From positions 806,001 to 870,000 of the forward strand of contig NZ_FOYT01000001.1 of NCBI RefSeq assembly GCF_900112175.1: a DNA stretch of 64,000 nucleotides, in the 5' to 3' direction. Of this stretch, positions 15,845-25,310 are shown in pieces. This DNA comes from Halogeometricum rufum. GTDB lineage: Archaea > Halobacteriota > Halobacteria > Halobacteriales > Haloferacaceae. A program made the position numbers and the translations under genes. The first letter of the stretch is position 1. Every line of letters starts with the position of its first letter. The notes under the pieces are model-generated. The model was not told where the DNA came from, ran no database searches, and worked only from the letters and a program-made list of their open reading frames with translations.

Positions 15845-17470
15845 ATGTCTTCGATACAGCCCGCACGGCAACCGCGGCGGACACCCATCGTCGCACTCCT
15901 CGCAGGCGTCGCCGCCGTCGCCGGGTCGTACGCGACGGCCGGGTTCACCCCCGCGTTCGTCGTCGCGCCCGTCGAGGCGTTCCTGACGCGGACGGTCCCC
16001 GACGCGGTACTCCGGTTCGCCGTCACCACCCTCGGGACGTTCGCCGGCATCGACCACTTCGGCCAGTTGCTCAACCTCGCGCTGGCCGTCGGTCTCGCGA
16101 CGGCGACGCTCTCGGCCGTCTCGTTCGTCGCCCTCGTCGCGGCCCGTCGGTTCGGCGGCCGGTCCGCGTCCGCCCGACTCGCGTCGGTGGGTCTGGTCGG
16201 CGCAGCCACGTGGGCGACCACGGCCCTGCTCACGGGTCGCCCGACGCTCTCGCTCGCGGCGGGTCTCGGCGGGGCCGCCGTCGTCGCCGTGGCGGAACTC
16301 GCCGCCGCGACGGGCGGGTCGGCCGCCGGTGCCGACTCGACGGCGGCCGACCGGCGGCGTCTGCTCGGCGGCGTGGCGACGACGTTCGGCGTGGGCGTCG
16401 TCGGTTACCTGCTCGGGTCGTCGTCGGACTCCGCCGACACCGCGGCGTCGGTGAGCACCGACTCCGCACCGGCGGACGCGGAGGCGGTCGAATCGGGTTC
16501 GTCGGCCGAACGGACCGCCGCCGACGAGGTATCCGAGGAACCGTCGGTGGTCGACCGCTACCTCGCCGAGGCCGAACGCCGGTCGCTCGACGTGGCGGGG
16601 TTGGAGGGACTCGTCAGCACCGACTTCTATCAGGTCGACATCAGCAACGTGGACCCGAACCTCCGGGCCGACCAGTGGTCGCTCTCGGTGACCGGGAGCG
16701 TCGAACGCCCCCTGTCGTACACCTACGACGAGTTGACCGCGATGGGAACCGAACACCGGTTCGTCACGCTCCGGTGCGTCAGCGACCCCGTCGACGGGAA
16801 ACTGATGGACACCGACCTCTGGACGGGCGTCCCCATCTCGCGCATCTTAGAGGAGGTGAACCCGCAGGGAAGTCACGTCATGCTCCGCGCGGCGGACGGC
16901 TACTTCGAGGAGTTCCCCGTGGAGGCGCTGACGGAGGGGTTCCTCGCCTACGGGAAGGGTGGCGGACCGCTCCCCCGCGGGCACGGCCACCCCGTCAGAG
17001 CGCTCATCCCCGGTCACTGGGGGGAGATAAACGTCAAGTGGGTCACCGAGATGGAGATTCTGGACGGCCCCGAGAAGGGCTTCTGGGAGCGGCGAGGCTG
17101 GCACGGCACCGGCCCGGTCAACACCGTCGCCAAGCTCTCGGCCAGCGAGCGACTTGACGGCCGGCGACGGGTGGGCGGCCACGCCTACGCCGGCACGCGC
17201 GGCATCGAACGCGTCGAAGTCTCCGTCGACGGCGGCGAGACGTGGGCCGACGCGACGCTGTCGGACCGCCTCCCCGCCGGCACCGACGAGTCCGGCGAGG
17301 CGGCCGAAGACGCGTGGCGGCAGTGGACGTACACCTACGACGACCCCGGCCGCGAGCACACCGTCGTCGTCCGCGCCACCGACGGCACCGGCGCGGTCCA
17401 ACCGCGCGAGGAGGAGGGCCCCTATCCCAGCGGTGCCACCGGGTGGGCGTCGAAGACGTTCCCGAAGTAG
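15845..17470 (+). CDS. membrane-anchored sulfite-oxidase-like molybdoenzyme
   Basis: 541 residues. Four to five membrane helices (about 13-40, 72-101, 113-131, 136-156, 174-191) precede a linker of Ser/Ala/Asp, then a molybdopterin domain (about 255-420) and the sulfite-oxidase dimerisation domain (about 425-541, Ig-like). The expected molybdenum cysteine is C311 in FVTLRCVSDP, and GHGHPVRALIPGHWG is the conserved pterin-site motif. The fifth helix is preceded by DRRRLLGG, similar to a Tat motif, suggesting the catalytic domain is outside the cell. The substrate is unknown; sulfite or an S-/N-oxide are options. An AT-rich promoter (TTATGTATAG) lies at about 15788-15798. Confidence 0.88.
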   Translation: MSSIQPARQPRRTPIVALLAGVAAVAGSYATAGFTPAFVVAPVEAFLTRTVPDAVLRFAVTTLGTFAGIDHFGQLLNLALAVGLATATLSAVSFVALVAARRFGGRSASARLASVGLVGAATWATTALLTGRPTLSLAAGLGGAAVVAVAELAAATGGSAAGADSTAADRRRLLGGVATTFGVGVVGYLLGSSSDSADTAASVSTDSAPADAEAVESGSSAERTAADEVSEEPSVVDRYLAEAERRSLDVAGLEGLVSTDFYQVDISNVDPNLRADQWSLSVTGSVERPLSYTYDELTAMGTEHRFVTLRCVSDPVDGKLMDTDLWTGVPISRILEEVNPQGSHVMLRAADGYFEEFPVEALTEGFLAYGKGGGPLPRGHGHPVRALIPGHWGEINVKWVTEMEILDGPEKGFWERRGWHGTGPVNTVAKLSASERLDGRRRVGGHAYAGTRGIERVEVSVDGGETWADATLSDRLPAGTDESGEAAEDAWRQWTYTYDDPGREHTVVVRATDGTGAVQPREEEGPYPSGATGWASKTFPK

Positions 17471-17578
17471 CGCGGGCGCGTCGCCGACCCGACTCGAAGG
17501 CCGGTCCGACGCCGTCCTGCGGTTTCACTTTCACTCCACTAGGATTGCCTACTTATCCGTTCTCGCGAATGTATCGGT

Positions 17579-17761
17579 ATGAACGCGCTCGCCGTCGAGC
17601 GAACCGACGAACGGACAGGGCAGACACGCCGAATCGAGGTCACCGAGTTCCGAACCGCACGCGTCGTCGAGTACGCCCGGACGCGGTTCGCCGGCGACGC
17701 GGACGTCCACTTCGAACGGCGGGCGGGAACGACGACGCTCGTCGCCGACGAACGTCGATAA
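17579..17761 (+). CDS. small hypothetical protein, 60 residues
   Basis: Short reading frame with ordinary haloarchaeal codon use and composition; the sequence alternates beta-like stretches (RRIEVTEFRTARVVEY, DVHFERRAGTTTLVADE). ATG at 17579 is preceded by TACTTATCC at about 17551, at TATA distance. No family recognised; it could be a false call, but the promoter and codon bias support it. Confidence 0.5.
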   Translation: MNALAVERTDERTGQTRRIEVTEFRTARVVEYARTRFAGDADVHFERRAGTTTLVADERR

Positions 17762-17837
17762 GAAGGGAGCCGAGGGCGGAGCGGTTACCGCTCGGACTGC
17801 TGCCGCTTCGACGGTCACCGCGCCGACGGCCGACGCC

Positions 17838-19409
17838 TCAGTCGTCCGCGTGCGGCGGCGACTCGGCCGTGTCGTCCGGTTCGCCGTCGGCGGCGACGAG
17901 GAGTCGGTCGAGGGCCTCGACCATCGCCTCGACGCTGCAGCGAGTGATGTCCGAGTCGCTGGTCGCCACGGTGACCGAGCGGTCGCCGTAGGACATCTCC
18001 ACCTCGACGGTGACGACGGCGTCCGTGCCGCCGGTGATGGCGTCCACGTGGTAAGAGTCCAGTTGCGCGTCGGCGTCGGGGCCGAGCGCAGAGCGCACCG
18101 CCTCGACGGCGGCGTCCACCGGACCGCTCCCGGTGCCCGACGCGACGCGTTCGTCGTCGTTCACGCGGAGGCGAACGGACGCTGTCGGCGTTCCGCCGCC
18201 CGACGCGGCCGTGAGGTCGAGGAGTTCGACCCGCCGGTCGCGGTCCCGCCCCTGTACGTCCTCGGCGATGGCGAGGAGGTCGGCGTCCGTGACGCGCTTG
18301 CCCCGGTCGCCGACGTTCTTCACGCGTTGGACGACGGCCGCGAGTTCGTCGTCGTCCACCTCCACGTCGTGTTCGTCGAGGGCCGCCGCGACGCCCGCGC
18401 GTCCGGCGTGTTTTCCGAGGACGAGGCGACGCTCCCGCCCCACCGTCTCCGGCGAGTAGGGTTCGTACATCGCGTCGTCCTTCAGCGTCCCGTCGGTGTG
18501 GATGCCGCTCTCGTGCGTGAAGGCGTTCTCGCCCACGACCGCCTTGTTCGGCGGGAGGGGGACGCCCGTCGCGTGGGACACCTTCTGCGCCAGCGCGTAG
18601 AGTTCGTCGAGTTTCGCCGTCTCGACGCCGTAGCAGTGCGAGAGCGCTATCGCCACCTCTTCGAGGGCGACGTTGCCGGCGCGTTCGCCGATGCCGTTGA
18701 CCGTGCCGTGGACCATGTCGGCCCCGGCGGCGAGACTGGCGTAGACGTTCGTCATCGCCAGTCCGAGGTCGTCGTGCGTGTGCGTCGACACCGGACCGAG
18801 TTCGGCCAGCGCGGAGACGTACTCGTACGTCGTCTCGGGACTCGCGTGGCCGACGGTGTCGGCGTAACACGACCGGTCGGCGCCGGCGTCGAGCGCGGCC
18901 GACGCGATGTCGACGAGGAAGTCGAGGTCCGCGCGGGACCCGTCCTCGCCGATGACCTCGACCCACAGGTCGTGATCCTTCGCGTAGGCGACGAGGTCGC
19001 CGGTCGTCTCGACCACCTCGTCGCGCGTCGTGCCGACCTTGCCCTCGACGTGCTTGTCGCTGGCGGGGACGACGATGGTGACGCCGTCCACGTCGCAGTC
19101 GAGTGCGAGGTCCACGTCGCGCTTGACGCCGCGGGCGAAACTGGTTATCGTCGCGTCCAGACCGAGGTCGGTGACGCGACGGATGGTCTCGCGTTCGCCC
19201 TGCCCGGTGCAGGCGCTCCCGGCCTCGATGTACGGGACGTTCGCCCGGTCGAGGGCGCGCGCGATGTCCGCCTTCTCCTCCGGCGAGAGCGAGATACCCG
19301 GCGCTTGCTCGCCGTCGCGGAGCGTCGTATCTAACAGCTGTACGGTGTCGTCAGAATCCAGAACGGATGCGAGGGGTGTGTTGGGGTTACCCCCGAATAA
19401 ATCGACCAC
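17838..19409 (-). CDS. cimA: (R)-citramalate / 2-isopropylmalate synthase
   Basis: 523-residue enzyme condensing acetyl-CoA with pyruvate (citramalate, toward isoleucine) or with 2-oxoisovalerate (leucine). The DRE-TIM barrel opens with QLLDTTLRDGEQAPG and has the metal-binding STHTHDDLGLAM motif; NAFTHESGIHTDG follows, and the C-terminal regulatory LeuA dimer domain (about 390-500) is present, allowing feedback control by isoleucine or leucine. No other branched-chain genes are adjacent, which favours the citramalate role typical of the stand-alone haloarchaeal copy; the substrate choice is not provable here. GTG start at 19409; TTTTAAG at about 19448-19454 is the TATA box, so the transcript is nearly leaderless. 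Confidence 0.85.
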   Translation of the reverse strand: MVDLFGGNPNTPLASVLDSDDTVQLLDTTLRDGEQAPGISLSPEEKADIARALDRANVPYIEAGSACTGQGERETIRRVTDLGLDATITSFARGVKRDVDLALDCDVDGVTIVVPASDKHVEGKVGTTRDEVVETTGDLVAYAKDHDLWVEVIGEDGSRADLDFLVDIASAALDAGADRSCYADTVGHASPETTYEYVSALAELGPVSTHTHDDLGLAMTNVYASLAAGADMVHGTVNGIGERAGNVALEEVAIALSHCYGVETAKLDELYALAQKVSHATGVPLPPNKAVVGENAFTHESGIHTDGTLKDDAMYEPYSPETVGRERRLVLGKHAGRAGVAAALDEHDVEVDDDELAAVVQRVKNVGDRGKRVTDADLLAIAEDVQGRDRDRRVELLDLTAASGGGTPTASVRLRVNDDERVASGTGSGPVDAAVEAVRSALGPDADAQLDSYHVDAITGGTDAVVTVEVEMSYGDRSVTVATSDSDITRCSVEAMVEALDRLLVAADGEPDDTAESPPHADD

Positions 19410-19497
19410 GAGTCATGTGCTCACACGCACCCTTACCGCGGACGGACTTAAAATGGACCTTCATGACAGATTTCGCCGTCGGACCGGAACCGCCCCG

Positions 19498-19845
19498 TCA
19501 CTCGACGACGCGGACGGTGTCGCCGCGTTCGACGCCGTCGGCCGCGCCGGCGGGCAGTTCGACGATGCGGTCCGCGAGCCCGAACCCGATTCCCGTCCAC
19601 CCCGAGAGTCGCTTCTTCTTCGTCACTTCCTCGCCGACCAGCCAGAGGGCGTCGATGTCGAACGGGACGAACAGCATGTGGAGGCTCCGCCTGTCCACGT
19701 CGTCGAACTCGAAGACGAGGGCGTAGTCGTCCGGAATCCGGCGGCGGAACATCAGTCCGCGCGACTTCGACAGGAACGAGTCTGCGACTTCCACGTCGCT
19801 GGCGATGGTTCGGGGCTTGCCGTCCCGACGGTGTTCGACGTGCAC
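19498..19845 (-). CDS. DUF192 family protein
   Basis: 115-residue protein of the DUF192 family (compact beta-barrel, often exported in bacteria; here without signal). The family motif SRGLMFRRRIPDDYALVF and the core LHMLFVPFDIDALWL are clear, as is the C-terminal RIVELPAGAADGVERGDTV. The molecular function is unknown. The likely start is GTG at 19845 (MHVEHRRD). It converges on no gene and is separated from cimA by 88 bases. Confidence 0.88.
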   Translation of the reverse strand: MHVEHRRDGKPRTIASDVEVADSFLSKSRGLMFRRRIPDDYALVFEFDDVDRRSLHMLFVPFDIDALWLVGEEVTKKKRLSGWTGIGFGLADRIVELPAGAADGVERGDTVRVVE

Positions 19846-19941
19846 GACGGGCCGTCACCCGGTGACCACATAAAGTCAACGCGCCCGGTGACGGTCGCTG
19901 CCGGTCCGCGGATTGAAGGCCGACGGCGCGCAAGGCGGGTC

Positions 19942-20499
19942 ATGGAGGAGACGCCCACGGGAACCCCCGTCGGCGTGGACGACCCGTACGACCACGCTGG
20001 CGTCTGCGACCACCTCACGGGCGACGGCCGGTGTCGCTTCGCCCTCGACCGGGCCGGCGACGACCCGTCGTTCGCGGCCGACCGCCGCGCCGCCGACTAC
20101 GACTGCGTCGCCGCCGACTACGACTGCGTCGCCGCCGACGAGGACTGCGAGTTCCGCGACTGCCCGCACTACCGTTCGACGACCGACGGCCGCGAGTGCG
20201 TCCGGTGCGGACTGGAGGAAGTCCGCATGGCCCACGAGGGGGGTGCGCGGCCCCTCCTCGAAGAACACCACCTGTCGTACGGGGGCGGGAGCGACCGGAC
20301 CGAGGGGTCGGAGCCGAGCCACGAGATAACCGTCGCGCTCTGCCGGTGGTGTCACACGAAGGTCCACAAGTCGTTCGCGCGCGTCGACGACGACGCCTCG
20401 CCGGACCCCGAGGCGTTCGCCGCGCGCGAGGAGCGACGCTCCCGCGAACAGGCGGAGTTCGGCTTCAGTTCGGCCGCCGAGCGATTCGACGACGGCTGA
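19942..20499 (+). CDS. HNH-like zinc protein (DUF7097-type)
   Basis: 185-residue acidic protein. Residues 85-145 look like an HNH nuclease fold: CVRCGLEEV, then LEEHHLSYG, then VALCRWCHTKVHKSF, i.e. two CxxC pairs around a His-His and a final His. A nuclease or DNA-binding role is therefore possible, but no partner is nearby. Residues 51-64 hold a 7-residue tandem repeat (ADYDCVA twice), made by a 21-base DNA duplication. ATG at 19942. Confidence 0.72.
   Translation: MEETPTGTPVGVDDPYDHAGVCDHLTGDGRCRFALDRAGDDPSFAADRRAADYDCVAADYDCVAADEDCEFRDCPHYRSTTDGRECVRCGLEEVRMAHEGGARPLLEEHHLSYGGGSDRTEGSEPSHEITVALCRWCHTKVHKSFARVDDDASPDPEAFAAREERRSREQAEFGFSSAAERFDDG
20092..20133 (+). repeat. in-frame 21-base tandem duplication
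   Basis: GCCGACTACGACTGCGTCGCC-type unit occurs twice in a row (20092-20112 and 20113-20133), adding a second ADYDCVA to the HNH-like protein; a third, decayed copy follows (ADEDCEF). Confidence 0.8.
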
Positions 20500-20517
20500 G
20501 GCGGGAGACGGCGTTTC

Positions 20518-21558
20518 TCACGTTTCGAGCGTCGCCAGCAGTCCGGCCGCGGCGGCGTCGACCACGACCACGACCCAGTAGCTACACACCCGGTAGAGGA
20601 GGGCGACGGCCGCCGCGGCGCTGACCGGGACGCCCGCGGTGGCGGCCAGTCCGGCGGTGACGGCGACTTCGATGCCGCCCGACCCGCCGGGCAGGGGCGA
20701 CCAGCCGACGAGTCCCGACGCGGGCGCGACGAACAGCGCGGCCCCGAAGGGGACGGCGACGTCGAGGGCGGCGGCGGCGACGGCCAGCGAGGTGCCGAAC
20801 GCCACCCAGCCGAGGGCGGCGAAGACGGCGGCGAACGCGACGCGCCGCCGGTTCTCCGCCACCGCGTCCAGCGTCGCGAAGTAGCTCTCGATGCGCCGGC
20901 CGACGGCGTCGGGGTGGAGGTGTCGCTCGGCGGTCGACAGTCCGAGTCGCGCCGCGAGTCGGTGGCCGACGCCGACGACGCTCACCACCGCCCGTTCGAG
21001 CAGGGCGCGCCGACGCGTCACGAGGACGACGACGCCGCCGGCGACGAAGACGGCGCCCGTGAGGCCAGCGACGAACGTCCGCACGTCGCCGAACCCGGAC
21101 CCGAGGACGAGGAGGAGCAGCCCCGTTCCGGACACCGTCACCGCCGAGAGGAGGTTCAGCAGGTCCGCGACGGTGACGGCCGCCAGCGCCTCCTCGTACT
21201 CCAACTCGAACGGCCGGGAGACGGCGTAGCTGATTATCGCGGAGCCGCTCAGCCGACCCATCGGGAGAATCTGCCGCGCGAAGTCCCCCGAGAGGTAGGC
21301 GAGTCGGTAGCGGAGCCCCCCGACCGGTTTCGTCGTCGTCAGGGCGTGACGGAGCGACTCGCCCCACGCGGAGATGGCGGCGACGCCGGCGACGCTCCCG
21401 ACGGCGACCAGTCCGAGGTCGGCGCGGGCGACGGCGACGACCACCTCCCGGCCGCCGGTCAACCGGACGAAGACGGCGAGGACGACGACTGCGAGGGCGA
21501 TGCCGACCGCGGCGCGGACGGCGGGTCTGACACGCGTGCGAGAATGCGGGGGCTCCAC
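20518..21558 (-). CDS. lysylphosphatidylglycerol-synthase-TM/UPF0104 flippase-like membrane protein
   Basis: 346-residue integral membrane protein with about eight helices, of the family related to the flippase half of MprF and to YbhN. The signature GDFARQILPMGRLSGSAIISYAVSRPF and the late motif GWSPLPGGSGGIEVAV are present. These proteins are thought to move lipids or lipid-linked sugars. GTG start at 21558 (VEPPHSR); upstream of it (to 21798) I see no gene, only Arg/Pro-rich GC-rich DNA. Converges on the HNH-like gene. Confidence 0.82.
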   Translation of the reverse strand: MEPPHSRTRVRPAVRAAVGIALAVVVLAVFVRLTGGREVVVAVARADLGLVAVGSVAGVAAISAWGESLRHALTTTKPVGGLRYRLAYLSGDFARQILPMGRLSGSAIISYAVSRPFELEYEEALAAVTVADLLNLLSAVTVSGTGLLLLVLGSGFGDVRTFVAGLTGAVFVAGGVVVLVTRRRALLERAVVSVVGVGHRLAARLGLSTAERHLHPDAVGRRIESYFATLDAVAENRRRVAFAAVFAALGWVAFGTSLAVAAAALDVAVPFGAALFVAPASGLVGWSPLPGGSGGIEVAVTAGLAATAGVPVSAAAAVALLYRVCSYWVVVVVDAAAAGLLATLET

Positions 21559-21798
21559 GTCCGGTCGAACGGGGGCGAGGGACTTCAGTCCGATGTCACG
21601 GGGCCGGGGGCCCCCGCCGACGTTCGGTCGCGCACTCGCTCTCGTCCGTCCGCGGACCCGTCGCCGCCACCGACGAACCCGTTCCCGTCCGGTCGCGACC
21701 CCCGTGTCGCCGGTCAGTCGGCCGATTCGCCCTCCGTTCGTTCCGTCGCCGCGTTCCGGACGCTTTTTGACCGCCTCCCGACTACGACGCAGTAACTG

Positions 21799-22350
21799 AT
21801 GACTCGCATCGTCGTCATCGACAACCACGGTCAGTTCACGCACCTCGAACACCGGGCGCTCCGTGACCTCGGTATCGAGACCGAACTCGTGGACAACGAC
21901 ACGCCGCCCGAGGAGATAGACGCAGACGGCATCGTCCTCTCGGGCGGACCCGACATGGACCGCATCGGCAACTGCCCCGACTACCTCGAGTTGGACGTGC
22001 CCGTCCTCGGCATCTGCCTCGGCATGCAGATAATCGCCGCCGAACTCGGCGGCCGCGTCGGATCGGGCGAGTACGGCGGCTACGCCGACGTGAGCGTCGA
22101 CATCCTCGACGAGGACGACCCGCTCGTCGGGTCGCTCGCCCCCGAAACCCGCGTCTGGGCGAGTCACGCGGACGAGGTGAAGGAGGTTCCGGACGGCTTC
22201 ACCCACACCGCTCGCTCCGACGTGTGCGACGTCGAGGCGATGAGCGACACCGACCGCGACCTGTACGGCGTCCAGTGGCACCCGGAAGTCGCTCACACCG
22301 AGGAGGGCGAGGAAGTGTTCGAGAACTTCCTCGACATCTGCACCGCCTGA
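21799..22350 (+). CDS. guaAA: GMP synthase glutamine amidotransferase subunit
   Basis: 183-residue class I glutaminase that supplies ammonia to the separate ATP-pyrophosphatase subunit, converting XMP to GMP. The catalytic cysteine is C73 in GICLGMQ, with H161 and E163 in the WHPEVAH motif. Archaea split GuaA into two genes; the synthetase subunit is not in this window. TATA-like GCTTTTTGACC at about 21767-21777 supports a leaderless start at 21799. Confidence 0.93.
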   Translation: MTRIVVIDNHGQFTHLEHRALRDLGIETELVDNDTPPEEIDADGIVLSGGPDMDRIGNCPDYLELDVPVLGICLGMQIIAAELGGRVGSGEYGGYADVSVDILDEDDPLVGSLAPETRVWASHADEVKEVPDGFTHTARSDVCDVEAMSDTDRDLYGVQWHPEVAHTEEGEEVFENFLDICTA

Positions 22351-22391
22351 ACGCACGGGTTTTTAGATATCTCCAACTGTCTCTCTCGACT

Positions 22392-24302
22392 ATGACTGCC
22401 ACTCAGAGCGATTTGGCGGGGCTGTCGCGGTTCATCTTCCGCGCGCCGAGCTGGTACACCAGCCTCGCCTTCGCAGTCCTCATCGCGGCGATGGCCGGCG
22501 TCGCCGCGTTCGATTCCGGCGAGTCGATGCGGACGTGGCGCGGCCTGTTCTTCCTCGGAAAGGACGCCTGGGAGGGCATCTTCTTCATCGGCGTGCCGAC
22601 CGTCGTCGCCGCGTTCGGCACCTCCGGCGTGGACCGCTTCGTCGGCGGGACGCTCACGCCGAACCGGTCGTCGCTGCTCGCACTCGTCTGCGAGGTACTC
22701 ATCGTCGCCATCGTCACCCTCGCGGCCATCGTCTCGGTGTTCACCGGCCTCGGTCAGCGGTTCGTCTTCGACGCCCTCGTCGTCGCCCTCGCGTCGGTGT
22801 TCGCCTTCCGACTCCTCGTCGTGATGGCCGTCTCGCGGTCCTCGCTGCTCGTCGCGGCGATACCGGCGAGCATCCAGACGCTCGCGGCGGCGGTGTTACT
22901 GTTCATCTACAGCGGGACGCTCACCTTCATGTCCGTGGGCGGACCCATCCTCGACGCCTACCTGATTCCGTACCTCGCGCGCGCGGACCACGCCCCGTCG
23001 GAACTCTCGACCGTCTCGCCGGACCACTTCCTCCTCCTCGGCCTGACGTGCGCCGTCTACGCCTTCGGCGTCTACGTGTTCATCGTCGTCGTGGACCGCC
23101 CGTGGCGCAGAAGCCTCGGCGTCTCGGTCCTCGACTTCCTCCGCGGGTTCGTCGGCCACATCGCCGAGGGGACCGACGAGCTAGAGGAGTTCTTCGAGCA
23201 ACTCGGCGAGAAGGCCATCGTCCCCGTCACCGTCCTCGCGTTCCGGTCCAGCGTCGGCGAGAAGGCCCGCTTCATCCTCCCGATGATACACCCCGGGCCG
23301 ATGGGCGAAATCGGCGGCGGCAACTTCCCGGAACGCGTCGCCACCCGCTCGGACGGGCTGGCGTTCCCCCCGCACGCCACCGCCGGCCACGACTTCAACC
23401 TCGTCACCGAACGCGAAGTCGACACCATCCTCGAAGCCGCGGACGCCGCGTACGACAGAATCGAGTACGGGTCGGAGGCGACCCAGAGCGTGCAGGTGCA
23501 GTCGGGCGAGGCGAAGATGCTGGGGCAGGCGTTCGGCGACGACGCCCTCCTTGTCTCGACGTACGCGCCCGAGTTCGCCGACGACGTGGAGTACGCCGTC
23601 GGCCTCTCGGCGGCGGCGGAGGCGCGGACGGCCGGACTCGACGACGTCCTCCTCGTCGACGCCCACAACAGCAACAACGGACTCGACGGCCCGGACCTCG
23701 GCCACGTCACGCCGGGGTCCAAGCGGTCGTTCGACATGATAACCGCCGCCGGCCTCGCGGGCGAACACCTCTCGGCGGCCGCCCGCGGCGACCTCTCGAT
23801 GGGCGTCGCGTGGGACCGGACGGAGTGGGAACCGACCGACGGCATCGGACCCCTCGGCATCCGCGTCGCCGTCACCGAAGTCGCCGGCCAGCGGACGGCG
23901 TACGTCCTCGTCGACGGGAACAACATGGAACCCGGCCTCCGGGACGCCATCGTCGCGGACCTGACCGAGGGCGAGGAGTCGCTCGTCGACGTGGCCGAGG
24001 CGATGACGACGGACACCCACATCGTCAACACCGTCGAGGCGGACAACCAGGTCGGCGCGGCCATCGACCAGGGGGAACTCCGCCGCCTCGTCGCGGACCT
24101 CACCCGGGAGGCGGTACGCGACGTCGAACCCGTCGAGGCGGGGATGGCCGTCGAGCGAACCGAGGTGACCGTGTTCGGCAACGACCGGACCGAGACGCTC
24201 GCCAGTCACGCCAACGCCGTCGTCGCCATGGGCGGCGCGTTCGCCGTCTCCATCATCCTCGCGGCGATGGCGGTGAGCGTCCTCATCTTCCTGTTCGCCT
24301 GA
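22392..24302 (+). CDS. DUF2070 family membrane protein
   Basis: 636-residue protein with about seven N-terminal membrane helices (residues 25-220), a large hydrophilic region (about 235-605) and a single helix at the very C-terminus (about 612-633). The soluble part contains ILPMIHPGPMGEIGGGNFPERV, a conserved motif rich in His and Gly that looks metal- or nucleotide-binding, and LVDAHNSNNGLDGPDLG. The family is restricted to archaea and has no assigned function. ATG at 22392 lies 39 bases after the guaA stop, with its own TATA-like TTTTTAGATATC at about 22361. Confidence 0.85.
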   Translation: MTATQSDLAGLSRFIFRAPSWYTSLAFAVLIAAMAGVAAFDSGESMRTWRGLFFLGKDAWEGIFFIGVPTVVAAFGTSGVDRFVGGTLTPNRSSLLALVCEVLIVAIVTLAAIVSVFTGLGQRFVFDALVVALASVFAFRLLVVMAVSRSSLLVAAIPASIQTLAAAVLLFIYSGTLTFMSVGGPILDAYLIPYLARADHAPSELSTVSPDHFLLLGLTCAVYAFGVYVFIVVVDRPWRRSLGVSVLDFLRGFVGHIAEGTDELEEFFEQLGEKAIVPVTVLAFRSSVGEKARFILPMIHPGPMGEIGGGNFPERVATRSDGLAFPPHATAGHDFNLVTEREVDTILEAADAAYDRIEYGSEATQSVQVQSGEAKMLGQAFGDDALLVSTYAPEFADDVEYAVGLSAAAEARTAGLDDVLLVDAHNSNNGLDGPDLGHVTPGSKRSFDMITAAGLAGEHLSAAARGDLSMGVAWDRTEWEPTDGIGPLGIRVAVTEVAGQRTAYVLVDGNNMEPGLRDAIVADLTEGEESLVDVAEAMTTDTHIVNTVEADNQVGAAIDQGELRRLVADLTREAVRDVEPVEAGMAVERTEVTVFGNDRTETLASHANAVVAMGGAFAVSIILAAMAVSVLIFLFA

Positions 24303-24422
24303 CCGAGGGCCGCCGCCGGTCCGCGCCCGCCGCGTCCGTCCGCGCGCCGCGGCACCAACAGACCCAATACCGATACGGAGAGACTTCTTTCCGATGCGCT
24401 CACGCGACGAGAGAGGTGGACC

Positions 24423-25250
24423 GTGATAGCCGACCAGTTCTCGGCCCTGTTCGGGACGAACCCGGTGGTCCACGGACTCGTCGGCGGACTGGTCATCGCC
24501 GGACTCAACCTGCTCGGGGCGTCGCTCGTGTTCGTCTGGCGGAACCCCTCCGACCGGGCGATGGACGGTGCCCTCGGCTTCGCCGCCGGCGTGATGCTCG
24601 CCGCGAGTTTCACGAGCCTCATCATCCCGGGCATCGAGACGTACTCGAACGGCAACCCGCTCCCGGTGCTGTTCGGCGTGGCGCTCGGCGCTCTGTTCTT
24701 GGACCGGTCGGACGTGCTCGTCCCGCACGCGCACTTCCTGCTCTCGGGGCGCCGGCGCGCGGACGCGGCGAACCCCGGCGATGACCTCCCGGTGGACGAC
24801 GAACGACTCGCCGGCGTCGTCCTGTTTATCCTCGCCATCACGCTCCACAACATGCCCGAGGGGCTGGCCGTCGGCGTCGGCTTCGGCAGCGGGGACCTCT
24901 CGACGGCGATTCCGCTGATGCTCGCCATCGGCATCCAGAACATCCCCGAGGGGCTGGCCGTATCGGTTGCGGCCATCAACGCCGGGCTGGACAAGCGGTT
25001 CTACGCCGTCTTCGCCGGCGTTCGCTCGGGCGTGGTCGAGATTCCGCTCGCCGTCCTCGGCGCGTACGCGGTGCAGACGGTGTCGACGCTGCTCCCGTAC
25101 GCGATGGGCTTCGCCGCCGGCGCCATGCTGTTCGTCATCAGCGACGAAATCGTCCCGGAGACGCACACGAAGGGCCACGAACGCGTCGCGACGCTCGGCA
25201 CCATCTTCGGCGCCATCGTGATGCTCTACCTCGACATCTCGCTCGGCTGA
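24423..25250 (+). CDS. ZIP-family metal transporter
   Basis: 275-residue divalent-metal (Zn/Fe/Mn) importer with eight predicted membrane helices. Helix 4 carries the metal ligands LHNMPEG (His142, Asn143, Glu146) and helix 5 the paired IQNIPEG (residues 171-177), the second lacking the usual His, as in other archaeal members. The loop before helix 4 (residues 108-128) is hydrophilic but has no histidine cluster. GTG start at 24423. Monocistronic. Confidence 0.9.
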   Translation: MIADQFSALFGTNPVVHGLVGGLVIAGLNLLGASLVFVWRNPSDRAMDGALGFAAGVMLAASFTSLIIPGIETYSNGNPLPVLFGVALGALFLDRSDVLVPHAHFLLSGRRRADAANPGDDLPVDDERLAGVVLFILAITLHNMPEGLAVGVGFGSGDLSTAIPLMLAIGIQNIPEGLAVSVAAINAGLDKRFYAVFAGVRSGVVEIPLAVLGAYAVQTVSTLLPYAMGFAAGAMLFVISDEIVPETHTKGHERVATLGTIFGAIVMLYLDISLG

Positions 25251-25310
25251 CCGCCGCCGTCGGCCGCGCTCACGGTGAATCTATTACTGGCTGTGGCGCG
25301 TCTATCCGTT

